The notes under the pieces are model-generated. The model ran no database searches and had not been told where the DNA came from. It saw only the letters and a list, made by a program, of their open reading frames with translations. Positions 36,986 to 45,812 of a DNA stretch of 64,000 nt are shown piece after piece. The first letter of the stretch is position 1; the number at the start of each line of letters is the position of its first letter. The stretch comes from Microbacterium sp. zg-B96 (lineage in GTDB: Bacteria; Actinomycetota; Actinomycetes; Actinomycetales; Microbacteriaceae), in contig NZ_CP126738.1 of NCBI RefSeq assembly GCF_030246865.1, positions 1,922,001 through 1,986,000 of the forward strand, written 5' to 3'. A program made the position numbers and the translations under genes.

Positions 36986-38034
36986 GACAGTCCTTTCTCC
37001 TCGCGCAGCCGTTGCAGACTGCGTCGGCTCCACTTGCGGGTCTGCCGCGGGTCGAACGCGTCGCGCAGACCGTCCCCGAGGAAGTTGACGGCGAGCACGA
37101 TGACCAGGATGATCATGCCCGGCCACCAGAACAGCCACGGCCGGTTCGTGAACGCGCCTTGATACTGCGAGATCAGCAGCCCCAGCGACGTCTCGGGAGG
37201 CTGCACGCCGAATCCGAGGAAGCTCAGCGAGCTCTCCAGCAGGATCGCGCCGCCGATCGCGAACGTCGCGTTCACGAGGATGATGCCGATCGTGTTCGGC
37301 ATCACGTGCTTGAAGATGATGCGGAACGAGCTGGCGCCCGTCGAGCGTGCGGCAGCGACGTAGTCGCGTTCCCGCAGCGAGAGCACCTCGCCGCGCACCA
37401 GTCGGGCAAGCCCCGTCCAGGAGACCAGACCGATCATCAGCGCCAGCGCGAAGATTCCTCCGCCGGCGTTGCCGGCGATCGCCCCGAGGACAGCAGCGAG
37501 CACGAGGAGCGGGATGACGATGAAGATGTCCGTGATGCGCATGAGCACGTTGTCGACCCAGCCGCGGTAATACCCCGCGACGGCGCCCATCACGGCGCCG
37601 ATCGTGGTGGCGACGACGCCGACGACGAGCGCGATGATGAGGGAGCGCTGAGTGCCCACCATGACCAGGGCGAAGTAGTCCTTGCCGGTGCCGTCCTGAC
37701 CGAAGGGGTGCTCCCCCCAGCGGATGCCCTCCCCTCCGAGCCACGTCGGGATGAGACTCAGCGTCGGGCGACCGCCGTCGATGACGTCGCCGGCGGCGAG
37801 ATAGCTCTTGCCCCACCACCCGGGTATCCCGGCGAAGCCGATCGAGGTGAACGCGAGCAGGACGACGAGGATGAGAACGCCGACCGAGATGAGTGCCGCG
37901 CGGTGGCGGAGGAACCTCCGCCGGACCAGGCGTCCCTGCGAGAGCGGCTTGGTGTGTTTCGCGGCGAGGGCAGCGTCCTCGGCTTCGGCGAGGTCATAGA
38001 TCGCGTCGGTGTCGGGTGCGGAGTTGGTGCTCAT
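36982..38034 (-). CDS. Peptide ABC importer A: permease (DppC type)
   Basis: A 350-residue inner-membrane permease of the DppC/OppC family. A 35-residue acidic N-terminus precedes the first helix (about residues 48-68). Five further helices follow, with the conserved EAA loop around RERDYVAAARSTGASSFRIIFKH and the ending DGLRDAFDPR. The loop between helices one and two contains HPFGQDGTGKDYF, which is typical. ATGA overlaps couple it to both neighbours. Substrate is probably short peptides but is not proven. Confidence 0.92.
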   Translation of the reverse strand: MSTNSAPDTDAIYDLAEAEDAALAAKHTKPLSQGRLVRRRFLRHRAALISVGVLILVVLLAFTSIGFAGIPGWWGKSYLAAGDVIDGGRPTLSLIPTWLGGEGIRWGEHPFGQDGTGKDYFALVMVGTQRSLIIALVVGVVATTIGAVMGAVAGYYRGWVDNVLMRITDIFIVIPLLVLAAVLGAIAGNAGGGIFALALMIGLVSWTGLARLVRGEVLSLRERDYVAAARSTGASSFRIIFKHVMPNTIGIILVNATFAIGGAILLESSLSFLGFGVQPPETSLGLLISQYQGAFTNRPWLFWWPGMIILVIVLAVNFLGDGLRDAFDPRQTRKWSRRSLQRLREEKGLS

Positions 38035-39551
38035 ACTCGTATCCTCGGGTCGAGGTAGGCATAGGAAATATCGGCGATCAGGTTGAACAGCACGGCCACG
38101 CCGCCCGTGATGAGGAAGAACGCCATGACGGGTGCGGGATCGACGTGGTCCAGGCCGTCGGCGAACAGGTCTCCCATGCCCTTCCAGCCGAAGACGCGCT
38201 CGGTGATGACCGCGCCGCCGATGAGGGCCGCGAAATCGAAGGCCGCGATCGTCGCGATGGGGATGAGGGCGTTGCGCAGCGCATGCCGGAAGATGACGGT
38301 GCGCTCGGGTGCGCCCTTCGCCCGCGCGGTGCGGATGTAATCCTGCCGGTTGACTTCGAGCATCGAGGTGCGCGTGTATCTGCTGTAGCTGGCCAGGGAG
38401 ATCACCGTCAGCAGCAGCGTGGGAAGCAGCATCTGCGTCCCGTAGTCCAGGAACGTCTCCCAGAAGCCTCCGCCGAAGTTCGGCGTCTGCGATCCGATGG
38501 TGGAGACCGGGCGAGGCTTGAGGTCGAGGAAGCCCGGCCACACGCGGAAGAGGTGGTCCAGAACCGTCAGGCCCGCGCCGACGACGCCCGTCACCGTGGC
38601 GGCGAGGATGGCCTGGGTGCGATAGCGCTTGCCCATGAACCGCCCGAGCAGCCACGGGACGGCGACGGCCACAACGGCGCCGAGAACGAGCACGCCCCAG
38701 TTCATGTAGTAGACGAAGACGTTGTACAGCACCACCTGCATGATGCTGACCACGGCCGCCGTGATGAGCGCGGGAGTGAGCACCTGCCGGTTGCGCAGAC
38801 CCACGGTCATTGCGGTGACGCTCAGCGCGACACCGAATGTGAGGACGGCGACGCCCACCATGCCCAGCTGCGGGTTGCGGAACAGGTCGAGCGCGGCCAG
38901 TACGGGCAGCGCGACGGCGAAGAACACCGCCGTGGCGGCGAAAGTGAGCGCCCGCCTCTTGCCGGATCCCGCGAGGAGCACCTGCATCAGGAACCCGAGG
39001 ACCACCGCTATCAGGCCGATCTGCAGCGGCGTGAATGCGGGTTCCTCCAACCAGTTGTTGAAGCCGATGGCCAGATACTCCTTCAGCAGCACCGCGGCCC
39101 AGAACACCGGAAGCGAGAAGAACAGGAAGGTGCCGAACGTCACGGCGTAGTCGAGGCCGGAGTACTGGCGGATGGCGGTGAGGATGCCGATCGCGATGCC
39201 GATGATGAGGGCGAGCACTGTCGCCAGCAGCACCAGCCGCAGCGTCGAGGCGGCGGCCAGGCCGAGCAGCGTGCCGACATCGACGCCCGCCCGAGTGGTG
39301 CCGAAATCGCACTGCCCGATGAGGCAACGGCTGACTCCGCCCAGCCAGGACAGATAGCGCTGCCACCACGGCAGATCGAGTTCCATGAACTCGGTGCGCT
39401 GCTGGATCAGGTAATCGCGGTTTTTCGCGTTGCTCTCGCGCAGGTCTTCGAGCGGGTCCCCGGCGTTGATGACGAGCACATACACCAGGACCGAGGCGCC
39501 CAGCAGGACGCCGAACGCCTGGACGAGGCGCCGCAGAATGAACTTCAGCAC
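38031..39551 (-). CDS. Peptide ABC importer A: oversized permease (DppB type)
   Basis: A 506-residue DppB/OppB-family permease. The ends are standard: LKFILRRLVQAFGVLLGAS at the N-terminus and an EAA loop in DYIRTARAKGAPERTVIFRH near residue 405. Between about residues 165 and 340 lies an extra stretch with some six hydrophobic segments that ordinary DppB proteins (about 310-340 residues) do not have. The reading frame is intact throughout. The GTG at 39551 is chosen because AAGGGAAG precedes it. A strong hairpin separates it from the lipoprotein gene upstream. Confidence 0.88.
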   Translation of the reverse strand: MLKFILRRLVQAFGVLLGASVLVYVLVINAGDPLEDLRESNAKNRDYLIQQRTEFMELDLPWWQRYLSWLGGVSRCLIGQCDFGTTRAGVDVGTLLGLAAASTLRLVLLATVLALIIGIAIGILTAIRQYSGLDYAVTFGTFLFFSLPVFWAAVLLKEYLAIGFNNWLEEPAFTPLQIGLIAVVLGFLMQVLLAGSGKRRALTFAATAVFFAVALPVLAALDLFRNPQLGMVGVAVLTFGVALSVTAMTVGLRNRQVLTPALITAAVVSIMQVVLYNVFVYYMNWGVLVLGAVVAVAVPWLLGRFMGKRYRTQAILAATVTGVVGAGLTVLDHLFRVWPGFLDLKPRPVSTIGSQTPNFGGGFWETFLDYGTQMLLPTLLLTVISLASYSRYTRTSMLEVNRQDYIRTARAKGAPERTVIFRHALRNALIPIATIAAFDFAALIGGAVITERVFGWKGMGDLFADGLDHVDPAPVMAFFLITGGVAVLFNLIADISYAYLDPRIRV

Positions 39552-39592
39552 AAAGGTGCTTCCCTTCGGGTAATCGCAGACGGTCGCGAACA

Positions 39593-39631
39593 CAGATGTG
39601 CGGGCCGGCCGCAGGCCGACCCGCACATCTG
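39593..39631 (-). terminator. Intra-operon hairpin between lipoprotein and permease genes
   Basis: The arms 39593-39610 and 39614-39631 pair at 17 of 18 positions around a GCA loop. It starts just after the importer A lipoprotein stop and ends 42 bases before the permease start, so it can act as a partial terminator or mRNA 3' stabiliser that raises lipoprotein over permease levels. Confidence 0.7.
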
Positions 39632-39643
39632 ATTCATTGCTGA

Positions 39644-41383
39644 CTACTCAGCGCTGGCCCACGCGTAGGCGTTCCAGGAGATACCGCTCTGGGTCGTGGT
39701 CCGCTCGACACCGTCGACGCTCGAGCTCGCCGCGTCCACGCCGGGGTGAGCGAAGATCGGGAGACCGAACAGGTCGTTCCACAGGAGCTCTTCGATCACC
39801 TTGGTCTGCTCCAGGTGCACTGCGGGGTCCAGGCTGTCCTTGAGCGTCGCCCAGGCTGCGTCGACCTCTGCGTTGGAGTACCCGCCGTAGTTCTGCGGCT
39901 TGTCGGTGGCGTAGATGTTCTCGCCCGAGGCGATCTGACCGGAGCCTGCCCAAGCGAACAGTGCGACTTCGTAGTCACCGCGCTCCTGCGTGCCGCCCGG
40001 GGCGAAGAAGTCTTCGCTGCCCGCGTCGACGATGTTGAAGCCGGCCTGGTCGCACGACGACTTGATCAGTGCGACCTCGTCGGCACGGCGCGGGTTGGGT
40101 GCGGAGTATCCGATGCGGACCTCAGCGCCCGTGGCGCCCTGCGCGGCGACGATGCTCGCGGCCTCTTCGATGTTCGGCTCGTCGTATTCACCGGTGTAGG
40201 ACGCGTCCAGAACCTCCTGGTAGGTGTCCTGGAAGGGGAAGACCTCGCGGGCGTTCATCACGACCGCCTCGGAGTTGATCGGCCGGATGAGGTTCTCGAC
40301 GATCTGCTCACGCGGGACGCACATGGCGAACGCGCGGCGCAGCTCCAGGTTGTCGGCGAAGAGGGACCCCTCGATGAAGTTGAAGTCGAGGTGCTCCCAC
40401 GTCAGCGTCGAGCCCGTGAGGATGTTGGCGGCATCGCCGAGCTGCTCCAGCTGCGCGAGCGTGTCAACGGTCGGCTGCGGGGCGATGACGTCGAGGTCAC
40501 CGTTGTCCAGCGCCTGAACCATGGCGTCCTGGCCGACGAAGCGGAAGACGAGCTCGGCGTTCTGCGGCGCGAGCTGCTCGCCGTAGTACTCCTCGTTCGC
40601 CACGAGGGTGACGGACTGACCGGCATCCCACGACGAGAGCTTGTAGGGGCCGGAGGAGGGCATCAGAGCCTCGTCGGGGAGCTCGCCGGGGTTGGTGAAC
40701 CAGCCGGTGTTCCAGAACTCGGCCACGGGGGCGAGCGCCTCGCTGTCGCCGCCGAGGATCGCCTCGACGAGCTCTTCGGTCGACAGACCGGACTGCTCGG
40801 CCACCACGTGCGCGGGGTCGAGCATCCACGTCTGGATCTGCCAGTCCGGGTTCTTCACGGCGAACTCGACGGTGAACTGCTTGCCGTCCGCGTCGCCCTG
40901 GGGGCCCTCGGGCACCTCGTCGCCCAGATCGGCCGAGACCGAGTTGAACAGCGGGCCGTCGGCACCGGCGAGGTTGGTGTTCTGCACGCCCCACGCCAGC
41001 ACGGCGTCGGCGACAGTGATCGGGGTGCCATCGGACCAGGCGGCATCCTCGGCGATGGTGTACTCCACCGTCAGCGGGTCCTCGGAGATCAGCTCGTAGG
41101 AGCCGAGGTCGGTGTTGGCCTCGACCGTGCCGTCCGGACCGAAGAACGTGAAGCCGGTCTTCAGCTGGTCGACGATCGACGAGTTGTACGTGCTGTACGT
41201 CTCGGGCGTGAACCCGTTGTAGCTGATGAAGTCGTTCGGCCCGACCGACACCGAGATCGACGCCGACCCAGTGGGCTCGGTCTCCGCGCCGTTGCCGTCA
41301 TCGGCTGGCGGCGCACAGGCTGTGAGCGCCAGGGCGGTGACGCCGATGGCGGCCCCGGCGATAAGGGTTCGACGTGAACGCAT
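39644..41383 (-). CDS. Peptide ABC importer A: substrate-binding lipoprotein
   Basis: A 579-residue family 5 solute-binding protein. The N-terminal signal MRSRRTLIAGAAIGVTALAL ends in the lipobox LTAC, so the mature protein is a lipoprotein on the outer face of the membrane. The SBP_bac_5 region spans about residues 70-500, with blocks such as GSYELISEDPLTVEYTI and AWSDGTPITVADAVLAW. The ATG at 41383 follows AGGAGAAGAA. It is the first gene of importer A, with an AT-rich promoter region and a palindrome upstream. Confidence 0.92.
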   Translation of the reverse strand: MRSRRTLIAGAAIGVTALALTACAPPADDGNGAETEPTGSASISVSVGPNDFISYNGFTPETYSTYNSSIVDQLKTGFTFFGPDGTVEANTDLGSYELISEDPLTVEYTIAEDAAWSDGTPITVADAVLAWGVQNTNLAGADGPLFNSVSADLGDEVPEGPQGDADGKQFTVEFAVKNPDWQIQTWMLDPAHVVAEQSGLSTEELVEAILGGDSEALAPVAEFWNTGWFTNPGELPDEALMPSSGPYKLSSWDAGQSVTLVANEEYYGEQLAPQNAELVFRFVGQDAMVQALDNGDLDVIAPQPTVDTLAQLEQLGDAANILTGSTLTWEHLDFNFIEGSLFADNLELRRAFAMCVPREQIVENLIRPINSEAVVMNAREVFPFQDTYQEVLDASYTGEYDEPNIEEAASIVAAQGATGAEVRIGYSAPNPRRADEVALIKSSCDQAGFNIVDAGSEDFFAPGGTQERGDYEVALFAWAGSGQIASGENIYATDKPQNYGGYSNAEVDAAWATLKDSLDPAVHLEQTKVIEELLWNDLFGLPIFAHPGVDAASSSVDGVERTTTQSGISWNAYAWASAE

Positions 41384-41471
41384 TTCTTCTCCTACTTCGT
41401 TGTGTGCAAGGGGGGCGATGCGGCCGGCTTCGACCAACGTTCATCCCAGACGTTGATAGCGAACCTATTGG

Positions 41472-41513
41472 CACCTCAGAGGTGACGCATAACTGACACG
41501 TAAATAGTTACAA
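41472..41513 (-). promoter_or_regulatory. Candidate promoter and operator of importer A
   Basis: On the minus strand TTGTAA (41508-41513) and TATGCG (41486-41491) are 16 bases apart in an unusually AT-rich stretch. The perfect palindrome CACCTC-A-GAGGTG (41472-41484) lies just downstream, over the expected start point. The predicted leader is about 95 bases. Confidence 0.35.
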
Positions 41514-41554
41514 ACCGTTAACTCGCCTGTGACCCCCGAAAACGGTAGCGGCGC

Positions 41555-42112
41555 TCAGGCACCGGCGCCTGCGATCATCGCCGAGGCCCCCGCACTCGCC
41601 ACGAGCACCACCAGCGACACCACGACCCCGGCGTTCCACCGTCGCTGCACCGGACCCGCCGGTACGCCCGCGTCGCGCGCTGCGTCCCACTCACCACGGA
41701 TGAGTGCCATGTCGGAGAACGGCGTCTCGCTCTGCTGCGCCGAACGCGATCTCGAGCGACGCAGGCTCGGCCCACCGAAGGCCGCCACCCGGGAACCGTC
41801 GTCGAGGTGCACGACCAGCTGCCACCGCGTGTCCATGTCGGTCACCCGCGGCCACGGCACCCGCGTGGTGCGCAGGACGTTGACGACGGTGATGCCTTCG
41901 GCATCCATTTCCACCCTCGGCACATAAACCACCGCATAGACGACCCACACGATCAGCAGCACCCAGGGGGCCAGCAGCAGGGTCTGTCCGAGGCCGCCGC
42001 GGACAAGGGCGTCGCCGAGCACCAACGCCCCCGCGACGCCGGCGACGATCAAGCTGATCGTCGCCGACGTCGCACGGAAGATCCGGCGCTCAGGCAAGTC
42101 GTTGCGACTCAT
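41555..42112 (-). CDS. PH-domain membrane protein of unknown function
   Basis: A 185-residue protein: two N-terminal membrane segments (about residues 15-33 and 41-62), a bacterial PH-like region (VPRVEMDAEGITVVNVLRTT to about residue 125), and a last membrane segment near the C-terminus. It resembles the bPH_6 family (low molecular weight antigen 6 type). Its ATG overlaps the stop of the importer B ATPase gene (ATGA), so it is the last gene of that operon. A transport role is inferred only from this coupling. Confidence 0.7.
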   Translation of the reverse strand: MSRNDLPERRIFRATSATISLIVAGVAGALVLGDALVRGGLGQTLLLAPWVLLIVWVVYAVVYVPRVEMDAEGITVVNVLRTTRVPWPRVTDMDTRWQLVVHLDDGSRVAAFGGPSLRRSRSRSAQQSETPFSDMALIRGEWDAARDAGVPAGPVQRRWNAGVVVSLVVLVASAGASAMIAGAGA

Positions 42113-43788
42113 GCACCCGTTTCGCCGACTCCGAGCGGGATTGACGCACCCGGGATGGCCTCGAGCAGTCGCCGGGTGTACTCCTCAGCGGGGTTCGCGA
42201 AGATCTCGTCGACGGTGCCCTGTTCGACGATCTTGCCGCGCTCCATCACCGACACGAAGTCAGCGACGACGCGCACCACCGCGAGGTCGTGCGTGATGAA
42301 CAGGTAGGTCAGGCCCAGCTCGGACTGCAGGTCCGCCAGCAGCTGCAGGATCTGATCCTGCACCAGGACGTCCAGCGCCGAGACCGCCTCGTCGAGCACG
42401 ACGATGTCGGGCTTCAGCGCGAGCGCACGCGCGATGGCGACACGCTGGCGCTGGCCCCCGGACAGCTCGTTCGGGTAGCGCGACGCCAGTTCCTGCGGCA
42501 GCGACACCTGGTCGAGCAGTTCCGCCACCCGCGCACGTCGCGACTTCGCGTCGCCGACGCGGTGCACGTCCAGCGGCTCCGCGATGGTGCCGCCGATGCT
42601 GCGCATCGGATCCAGCGAGCCATAGGGGTCCTGGAAGACCGGCTGCATCCGGCGCCGAAGCGCGAACGCTTCACGACCGGTGAGCCGGCCCACGTTGAGA
42701 CCGTCGATCAGGATCGAGCCGGAGGTGCACTCTTCCAGGCCGAGCACCATTTTCGCGATCGTGGACTTGCCCGACCCCGACTCCCCCACCAGAGCCATCG
42801 TGCGGCCCCGCGGGATCTCGAAGGAGACGCCGTCCACGGCACGGAACCGCTCGCTGCGGAACGAGCCCTGGCGGATCTTGTACTCCTTGACCAGGTCCGC
42901 CACGACGATCGCGGGCTCGGCCGTGGCGAGGTCCGACTCGTGCTGGATGCCACGGTCCTCCGCCCGGGCCTGGATCCGCTGCGAAGCCAGGCTGGGAGCG
43001 GCGGCCACGAGCCGCTGGGTGTACGGATGCTGCGGGTTCTCGAGGATCTCCCGGCTCGGGCCGGATTCCACGATCTCGCCCTGATGCATCACCACGATGG
43101 TGTCGGCACGTTCTGCGGCCAGACCCAGGTCGTGGGTGATCAGCAGGACCGAGGTCCCCCTCTCGGCCGTGAGCGACGCCATGTGATCGAGAATGACCCG
43201 CTGCACCGTGACGTCCAGTGCCGAGGTCGGCTCGTCGGCGATCAGCAGCTTCGGATCGGCCGCGAGGCCGATGCTGATGAGCGCGCGCTGACGCATGCCG
43301 CCGGAGAACTGGTGCGGGAACTGGTGCAGACGCCGTTCGGCGTCTGCCAGCCCCGCCTGCTGCAGCACCTCGATGGCGCGGCGCTCGACCTCCTTGCGAC
43401 CGGTGGCGATCCCGTTCGCGCGGATCGCCTCCTTCACCTGGAAGCCGATGCTCCACACCGGGTTGAGGTTGGACATCGGGTCCTGCGGCACGAAGCCGAT
43501 GTCCCGACCGCGGATGCGCTCCATCTGGGCCCGCGTGGCGGAGGTGAGGTCGTTACCTTCCAGCACGATCGACCCGCCCGTGACGTGTCCGGTTCCGGGG
43601 AGCAGATTGACGATGGCCGATGCCGTCGTTGACTTGCCCGATCCGGACTCACCGACGATCGCGACGGTCTCGCCGCGGTGGATGTCCAGGTCGATGCCGT
43701 GCAGCACCTCGCGTGAGGTCTTGCCGGAGTCGAACGCGACCTTCAGACCGCGGATCGACAGCAGTGGTGTGCGGTTTGCCGAGCTCAT
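42109..43788 (-). CDS. Peptide ABC importer B: double ATP-binding protein
   Basis: A 559-residue protein with two ABC ATPase domains, parallel in layout to the importer A ATPase. Each half has a Walker A (GESGSGKS), signatures FSGGMRQRA and LSGGQRQRV, and Walker B ADEPTSALD and LDEAVSALD. The oligopeptide-type C-terminal elements (YTQRLVAAAP; YTRRLLEAIP) follow. Note the Val in LDEAVSALD where Thr is usual. ATGA overlaps join it to the DppC-like gene and to the PH-domain gene. Confidence 0.92.
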   Translation of the reverse strand: MSSANRTPLLSIRGLKVAFDSGKTSREVLHGIDLDIHRGETVAIVGESGSGKSTTASAIVNLLPGTGHVTGGSIVLEGNDLTSATRAQMERIRGRDIGFVPQDPMSNLNPVWSIGFQVKEAIRANGIATGRKEVERRAIEVLQQAGLADAERRLHQFPHQFSGGMRQRALISIGLAADPKLLIADEPTSALDVTVQRVILDHMASLTAERGTSVLLITHDLGLAAERADTIVVMHQGEIVESGPSREILENPQHPYTQRLVAAAPSLASQRIQARAEDRGIQHESDLATAEPAIVVADLVKEYKIRQGSFRSERFRAVDGVSFEIPRGRTMALVGESGSGKSTIAKMVLGLEECTSGSILIDGLNVGRLTGREAFALRRRMQPVFQDPYGSLDPMRSIGGTIAEPLDVHRVGDAKSRRARVAELLDQVSLPQELASRYPNELSGGQRQRVAIARALALKPDIVVLDEAVSALDVLVQDQILQLLADLQSELGLTYLFITHDLAVVRVVADFVSVMERGKIVEQGTVDEIFANPAEEYTRRLLEAIPGASIPLGVGETGA

Positions 43789-44732
43789 CGCCGTGCCCTC
43801 GCCTTCGGATCGAGAGCGTCTCGCAGGAGTTCGCCCATGATGATGAACGCGAGCACCGTGATGGTCAGCGCGATCGAGGGGTAGATGAGTGCCATCGGCG
43901 CGACGCGCAGTGACGACTGCGCCTGGCTGATGTCCAGGCCCCAGGACATGGTGGAGCTGCCGAGCCCGACACCGAGGAACGACAGCGTCGCTTCGGCGGA
44001 GATCGCAGCGCCCAGGGTCAGCGTCGCCACGACGATGACCGGTGCCATGGCGTTGGGCATGACGTGTGTGAGGAGGATGCGGAACCGGGAGAGCCCGATG
44101 GCGCGGGAGGCGGTGACGAAGTCGGCTTGCCGAACCCGCAGCACCTCGGCGCGGATGACGCGCGCGGTGGACGCCCACGCGAAGCCACCGATGGCGAAAG
44201 CGAGCACGAGTGGCGTGCGGTTCTGCGAGAACACGCTCATGACGACGATGGCCGCCAGGATGTACGGGATCGCGAAGAAGATGTCGCCGAGGCGCGAGAG
44301 CACCGAGTCGAGCCAGCCGCCGTAGAAGCCGGCCAGCGCGCCCATGACGGTGCCGATGACGGTGCCGATGAGGGTGGCGAGGAACCCGACCATGAGCGAG
44401 GTGCGCGCACCCCACACCAGGCGGGACCAGATGTCGCAGCCCTGGAAGGTGAAGCCGAGAGGGTGGCCGGCGGTGGGCCCGGCGTTGCTGTTGGCCAGCA
44501 GGCAGTTGTTGTTCGGCGGCACCTGCGTGAACAGGGTCGGCCACACCGCCATCAGCCCGATGATGACGACCACGACAGCCGTGACCCAGAACGTCGGCCG
44601 ACGGCGGATGTCCTGCCAGGCGTCGCGCCAGAGGTTGCTGGGCTTGGCGTCGACGCGCACGGCGTCGACGGTGATCTCGGTGTTCTTGACGGGGGCGACG
44701 AAGTGCGTCGCGGAAATCTGATCACTTGGCAT
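43785..44732 (-). CDS. Peptide ABC importer B: permease (DppC type)
   Basis: A 315-residue DppC/OppC-family permease. After a 40-residue polar N-terminus come six hydrophobic segments. The periplasmic loop reads GHPLGFTFQGCDIWSRLVWG and the EAA loop is around RQADFVTASRAIGLSRFRIL. The C-terminus MGELLRDALDPKAR is typical. It overlaps the preceding DppB-like gene by 11 bases and the ATPase gene by four, so the transport genes are tightly coupled. Confidence 0.92.
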   Translation of the reverse strand: MPSDQISATHFVAPVKNTEITVDAVRVDAKPSNLWRDAWQDIRRRPTFWVTAVVVVIIGLMAVWPTLFTQVPPNNNCLLANSNAGPTAGHPLGFTFQGCDIWSRLVWGARTSLMVGFLATLIGTVIGTVMGALAGFYGGWLDSVLSRLGDIFFAIPYILAAIVVMSVFSQNRTPLVLAFAIGGFAWASTARVIRAEVLRVRQADFVTASRAIGLSRFRILLTHVMPNAMAPVIVVATLTLGAAISAEATLSFLGVGLGSSTMSWGLDISQAQSSLRVAPMALIYPSIALTITVLAFIIMGELLRDALDPKARARR

Positions 44733-45651
44733 AGCGGATCCTCGGGTCGAGCAGGCCGTAGAGCAGGTCCACGAACAGGTTGACCAAGACGTAGACGATG
44801 ACGAACACGGTCACGAACGAGACGACAGTGGGCCCCTCTTGCCGGATGACCGCCTGGTAGAGGGTGTTGCCGACGCCGGGCACGTTGAAGATGCCCTCGG
44901 TGACGGTGGCACCCACCATCAGCACGCCGAAGTTCGTCGCGGTGTTGGTGATGACGGGGATGAGGGAGTTGCGCATCACGTGCACAGGGATCACACGGCG
45001 TCGCGGGAGGCCCTTGCTGTACGCGGTGCGCACCCAATCCTGGTTGAGCGTGTCGATCACCGACGCGCGGGTGAGGCGCATGCTGGTCGCGTAGAGGCTG
45101 AGACCCAGCACGATCGCCGGCAGCCACAGGTCCATCCAGCCGTTCTGCGCTCCGACGGTCGGGCGGAACAATCCCGCCTGTACGGCCAGGAAGTACTGCG
45201 CGAGGAAGGCGAGCACGAACACCGGGACGGCGATGAAGACGAGAGCCACGACGAGCGAGGCATTGTCGAAGAACTTGCCCTTGCGCAGGCCCGAGACGGT
45301 CCCGATCACGATGGCCAGCACGAGTTCGATCGCGATGGCCATCGCCGCGAGACGCAACGTCACCGGGAAAGTGCGGGCGAGTACCTCGTTGACGGGCTGC
45401 CCGGAGAAGCTGACGCCGAAGTCGCCTTGAAAGACGCCGGTGATGTAGTAGAAGTACTGCACGATGAACGGATCGTTCAGGTGGTACTGGTCGCGGATCT
45501 GCTCCAGCAGTGCCGGGTTGGGCGTGCGGTCGCCGAACAGCGCGAGGATGGGGTCGCCGGGCATGGCGAAGACCATGAAGTAGATGAGCAGGGTGGCGCC
45601 GAAGAACACCGGGATGACCTGCAACACACGTCTGAGGATGTAACCGAGCAC
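44722..45651 (-). CDS. Peptide ABC importer B: permease (DppB type)
   Basis: A 309-residue DppB/OppB-family permease of normal length, in contrast to the 506-residue counterpart in importer A. It starts MLGYILRRVLQVIPVFFGAT, has the periplasmic GDFGVSFSGQPVNEVL block and an EAA loop at DWVRTAYSKGLPRRRVI, and ends LLYGLLDPRIRYAK. Six membrane segments are visible. It begins about 110 bases after a strong hairpin that follows the lipoprotein gene. Confidence 0.93.
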   Translation of the reverse strand: MLGYILRRVLQVIPVFFGATLLIYFMVFAMPGDPILALFGDRTPNPALLEQIRDQYHLNDPFIVQYFYYITGVFQGDFGVSFSGQPVNEVLARTFPVTLRLAAMAIAIELVLAIVIGTVSGLRKGKFFDNASLVVALVFIAVPVFVLAFLAQYFLAVQAGLFRPTVGAQNGWMDLWLPAIVLGLSLYATSMRLTRASVIDTLNQDWVRTAYSKGLPRRRVIPVHVMRNSLIPVITNTATNFGVLMVGATVTEGIFNVPGVGNTLYQAVIRQEGPTVVSFVTVFVIVYVLVNLFVDLLYGLLDPRIRYAK

Positions 45652-45761
45652 GAACGCTCTCCCTCTGGGGTTTGGGGAGCCGCGTCGCCGCTAGTGGCGG
45701 CGAGGGGCTGCCGCGTGGGGCCGCCGCGATCTCGGGTGTAGCGCGGCCGGTGGGAACAGCC

Positions 45762-45795
45762 CGCGAGGCGGTGACGTGGTCGTCACCGCCTCGCG
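45762..45795 (-). terminator. Intra-operon hairpin of importer B
   Basis: A perfect 15-bp stem (45762-45776 with 45781-45795) and a TGGT loop lie 18 bases after the importer B lipoprotein stop. It has the same position relative to the genes as the hairpin in importer A and probably the same role. Confidence 0.75.
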
Positions 45796-45812
45796 AGTGA
45801 GATCACTCGAGG

